From: Thermoplasmata archaeon
GTDB lineage: Archaea; Thermoplasmatota; Thermoplasmata; Lutacidiplasmatales; UBA184
DNA length: 8,006 nt
Direction: 5' to 3'
Assembly (NCBI GenBank): GCA_021823085.1
Contig: JAKAPG010000074.1
Coordinates: 1 to 8,006, forward strand
Shown here one piece after another: positions 6,166 to 8,006 of this stretch (within the stretch, counting starts at the first letter, position 1; each line of letters starts with the position of its first letter). The notes beneath the pieces are model-generated. The model did no database searches and had not been told where the DNA came from. It saw only the letters and a program-made list of their open reading frames with translations. The translations under genes were made by a program, and so were the position numbers.

Positions 6166-7228
6166 GCCCCTCCGACGACGCCATCAGCCACCGAACGAGC
6201 GATCGCGTCCCACCCACGCCCCCCACGCGGACGATCCGCTGCACGCAGCCGGCCTGTTCGAGACGCAGGATGCGTCGCCAGAACGTGGTGGACGCAAGCG
6301 GCCGTCGGCCCTGGGAGGCCGCGATCTGCCGCTCCCGATCGCGAACAATGCACAAATCGGCCGGGTCGTTGCGGGCGAGCTCGCGGAGCGCGTCGAGCAG
6401 CGAGCGCTCGACCGCGCCGTCCGAGACATCCGGAGTGGGACGATACACCGAATCCGATCGGAAGATGGAGGATCCCAGGAGCTCGCGGCGAACCAGATCG
6501 ATCGCGCGGGAGGCTCCCCGCCCGTCACGGCGGGCACGCTCGACGATCGACTCGATCCACGAGGGGGCGGCGTCGCGATTGAGAGCCCGAGCGAGCCGGT
6601 CGGCGACGATCGCGTGCACCTGCTCATCCGTCAGCCGGGTCAGCTCCAAGCAGGGTGCGGCCGGCGCCCACCCTCGACGGGCCCGCCGGACCGAGTCGGT
6701 GCGCCCCGCGACGACGATCGTGATTGGCGGTATTCCTGCCGAGCCCTCCGGAAGGTAGCGTGCGGGGCTCCGGAACGGCGTGACCAGCGGCTCGAGACAG
6801 GGGCTACCGCTGTCGAGGTCATCCAGCAGCACGACGACCGGCCGAGCTTCCCGACGGATCCGGCGCAGGAACCCGGTCATGATCTCGGCGGTCGCGAAGC
6901 CTCGGCCGACGAACCCGGAGTCGAGCTGACGGAGCAGCGCGGTCGCGACCGCGGCGGCGCTCCGGCTGCCGCGCAGCCGCACGGCGAGAACGCGCGGGCC
7001 CGTCGGGCGCTCGCGGGGAGCGTCGGCGACGAACCGACGGATGCCCTGCCGAGCGACCGTGGACGCACCGCTCCCCTCGGCCCCTTCCACCCAGACGTGG
7101 GGGGCGAGGAAGGGCGGCCCGCTCGATCGCAGACGTTCGGCGAGCTCGGCGACCTCGCAGGCTCGGTGCATCGGGGTCGGTGGCAGCCAATCGACGGCCA
7201 GGACCTCCGGATGGGCGACGGCGAACAT
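6077..7228 (-). CDS. Orc1/Cdc6-like AAA+ protein with degenerate ATPase motifs
   Basis: A 383-residue protein with the Orc1/Cdc6 plan, close to the usual roughly 390-410. The N-terminal WLPPTPMHRACEVAELAERL (14-33) matches the family's pro-phe/pro-pro and His-Arg-x-x-Glu-x-x-x-Leu lead-in. A Walker A-like GAEGSGAST (49-57) has Ala55 where the invariant Lys should be. Walker B is VVVLLDDLDS (131-140), with Asp137 in the place of the usual Glu. A sensor-1 region is ITIVVAGRTD (169-178), a sensor-2-like region is GRGASRAIDLVRRE (236-249), and a C-terminal winged helix spans about 272-350. Orc1/Cdc6 proteins mark replication origins and load the MCM helicase. With both catalytic motifs altered, this copy is probably a DNA-binding or regulatory paralogue that binds or hydrolyses ATP poorly. 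No Shine-Dalgarno is seen; a TATA box about 24 nt upstream suggests a leaderless mRNA. It is convergent with hel308. Confidence 0.8.
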   Translation of the reverse strand: MFAVAHPEVLAVDWLPPTPMHRACEVAELAERLRSSGPPFLAPHVWVEGAEGSGASTVARQGIRRFVADAPRERPTGPRVLAVRLRGSRSAAAVATALLRQLDSGFVGRGFATAEIMTGFLRRIRREARPVVVLLDDLDSGSPCLEPLVTPFRSPARYLPEGSAGIPPITIVVAGRTDSVRRARRGWAPAAPCLELTRLTDEQVHAIVADRLARALNRDAAPSWIESIVERARRDGRGASRAIDLVRRELLGSSIFRSDSVYRPTPDVSDGAVERSLLDALRELARNDPADLCIVRDRERQIAASQGRRPLASTTFWRRILRLEQAGCVQRIVRVGGVGGTRSLVRWLMASSEGPSLPASDNLRASASSDARVLQVWPHPRPA

Positions 7229-7246
7229 GGAGGCACGACATCTGCT

Positions 7247-7256
7247 AAGTATATGA
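7247..7256 (-). promoter_or_regulatory. TATA box of the Orc1/Cdc6-like gene
   Basis: The most AT-rich patch in the window lies at about 7246-7269. Read on the minus strand it contains CATATACTTA, centred about 24 nt before the ATG at 7228. That is the archaeal TATA-to-start distance expected when transcription begins at or next to the start codon. The bases just before the ATG (GTGCCTCC) are not a ribosome-binding site, which fits a leaderless message. Confidence 0.6.
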
Positions 7257-7324
7257 ATTCACATAACAACGCGGTCGGTGCTCTTCCGAGGTCGGCCGAT
7301 CCGATCGCGGGCCCCGGTCGCTCG

Positions 7325-7341
7325 GCGAGGTTAAGCCTCGC
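7325..7341. repeat. Short perfect inverted repeat over a TATA-like element
   Basis: GCGAGG (7325-7330) and CCTCGC (7336-7341) are perfect reverse complements flanking TTAAG. The centre carries the same GTTAAGC 7-mer as the spacer at 2670. The element ends about 28 nt before the isocitrate dehydrogenase ATG. It could be an operator laid over the TATA box, a hairpin at the 5' end of the mRNA, or chance in GC-rich sequence. Confidence 0.4.
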
Positions 7342-7369
7342 TCTTCTTCGGTGGCGCGGAGCACGGTCG

Positions 7370-8006
7370 ATGACGCGTCGGGTCACTCTGATTCCCGGAG
7401 ACGGGATTGGTCCGGAGGTCACCCGAGCGGCGGTAGAGGTCGTGGCCGCGACGGGGGTCCAGATCGAATGGGAGATTGCCGAGGCCGGGGAAAAGGCGAT
7501 CCGAGCCCAGAACACTCCGCTACCGGACTCGGTCTTGGACTCGATTCGCAAGAACCGGCTTGCGCTCAAGGGACCGATCACGACACCGATCGGGGGCGGA
7601 TTCCGAAGCGTGAACGTGGCACTGCGCCAGCAGCTCGACCTCTACGCGTCGGTCCGCCCGGCCCGATCGATCGCCGGAGAGGGGACTCGGTTTCCCGAGA
7701 CCGACCTCATCGTCGTGCGGGAAGCGACGGAGGGCTTGTACTCGGGGATCGAGCACTGGGTCGACCGGGAGCACACCGCGGCGGAGTCGGTGAACATCAT
7801 CACGCGCAGGGCGTCGGAGCGCGTCATCCGATTCGCCTTCGAGCTGGCGCGGCGGGAGCACCGCCGCAAGGTGACGGCGGTGCACAAGGCGAACATCCTG
7901 AAGACGACCGGGGCACTGTTCCAGCAGGTGTTCCGGGAGATCTCTCCGCAGTATTCCGACATCATCCCCGAGGAGCGGCTGATCGACAACATGTGCATGC
8001 AGCTCG
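7370..8006 (+). CDS. icd: Isocitrate dehydrogenase, N-terminal 212 residues (runs off the window)
   Basis: The frame stays open to the window edge. It belongs to the beta-decarboxylating dehydrogenase family and oxidises isocitrate to 2-oxoglutarate and CO2 in the TCA cycle. The N-terminal VTLIPGDGIGPEVTRAAVEV is the family signature. Substrate residues point to isocitrate and away from isopropylmalate: GGGFRSVNVALRQQLDLYASVRP supplies Ser80, Asn82, Arg86 and Arg96, with spacing like E. coli isocitrate dehydrogenase Ser113/Asn115/Arg119/Arg129. Arg118 and Tyr124 in REATEGLYSG and Lys173 in VHKANILK complete the set. The sequence style resembles NAD-type archaeal and mitochondrial-like enzymes, but the cofactor-specifying residues lie beyond the window. 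ATG 7370 is chosen because the family signature starts at once; a weak GGAG lies 8 nt upstream. The C-terminal half, including most of the metal site, is not visible. Confidence 0.9.
   Translation, partial: MTRRVTLIPGDGIGPEVTRAAVEVVAATGVQIEWEIAEAGEKAIRAQNTPLPDSVLDSIRKNRLALKGPITTPIGGGFRSVNVALRQQLDLYASVRPARSIAGEGTRFPETDLIVVREATEGLYSGIEHWVDREHTAAESVNIITRRASERVIRFAFELARREHRRKVTAVHKANILKTTGALFQQVFREISPQYSDIIPEERLIDNMCMQL

Larger units (their letters stand above)
7229..7369. other. Divergent intergenic regulatory spacer (Orc-like / isocitrate dehydrogenase)
   Basis: This 141-bp region is the largest gene-free stretch in the window. It contains the AT-rich TATA patch near the Orc-like gene, a GC-rich middle, and a 6-bp inverted repeat around TTAAG nearer the dehydrogenase. 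I see no small ORF with a ribosome site, no tRNA-like fold, and no repeated origin-recognition boxes. Confidence 0.7.

Noticed and set aside
6819..7241. 140-codon minus-strand frame starting upstream of the Orc-like gene
   Set aside because: Arg-rich out-of-frame shadow; the 6077-7228 frame carries the AAA+ and winged-helix features.
7229..7369. Replication origin beside the Orc-like gene
   Set aside because: Archaeal orc genes often flank origins and there is an AT-rich patch, but the spacer is only 141 bp and I see no repeated origin-recognition boxes. The AT-rich patch is explained by a TATA box.
7370..8006. 3-isopropylmalate or homoisocitrate dehydrogenase
   Set aside because: The SxNVxLR substrate motif with Ser80 and Asn82 is that of isocitrate dehydrogenase; isopropylmalate enzymes carry Glu/Leu at these positions.
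1..8006. CRISPR array, IS element, integrase or attachment site at the tRNA
   Set aside because: No spaced direct repeats, no transposase or integrase-like protein, and no second copy of the tRNA 3' end were seen in the window.

Overview
This is a compact, visibly GC-rich stretch of an archaeal chromosome. The archaeal assignment rests on an HVO_0476-type zinc-finger protein, an archaeal NFACT/RqcH-like protein, a Hel308 helicase, an Orc1/Cdc6-like AAA+ protein and a tRNA gene with no encoded CCA end. The proteins lack the acidic bias of haloarchaea. A high-GC member of Thermoplasmatota (soil or sediment type) would fit, but that phylum call is inference. I see no transposase, integrase, CRISPR array, toxin-antitoxin pair or phage gene.

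Layout from left to right. Positions 1-58 hold the 3' part of a tRNA-Pro(TGG). It is followed after 38 bp by an HVO_0476-family zinc-finger gene (97-951, +). That gene runs tail-to-tail into the NFACT/RqcH-like gene (753-2633, -), with a 199-bp antisense overlap of the two 3' ends. A 66-bp divergent spacer separates the NFACT gene from an acyl-CoA dehydrogenase-like gene (2700-3845, +), which overlaps the start of hel308 (3838-6165, +) by 8 bp. The hel308 3' end overlaps the 3' end of the Orc1/Cdc6-like gene (6077-7228, -) by 89 bp. A 141-bp divergent regulatory spacer follows, and then the first 212 codons of an isocitrate dehydrogenase gene (7370 to the window edge, +). The only gene-free stretches are 59-96, 2634-2699 and 7229-7369.

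Functional themes. One is translation and ribosome quality control (tRNA-Pro, zinc-finger protein, NFACT/RqcH). Another is replication and repair (Hel308, Orc1/Cdc6-like). The third is central and acyl-CoA metabolism (isocitrate dehydrogenase, acyl-CoA dehydrogenase). The metabolic genes do not form an obvious pathway with the DNA and translation genes. The mixture looks like ordinary archaeal housekeeping synteny, not a dedicated island.

Most notable points: (i) the Orc1/Cdc6-like protein has lost the Walker A lysine (Ala55) and has Asp for the Walker B glutamate, so it is probably a non-hydrolysing paralogue; (ii) the acyl-CoA dehydrogenase keeps its catalytic Glu but has lost both loops that normally hold the neighbouring subunit's FAD; (iii) both convergent gene pairs overlap at their 3' ends, the first so deeply that it gives the zinc-finger protein an Arg/Ser-rich tail read from the antisense of the NFACT gene. 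I found no clear evidence of a wholly new multi-gene system.
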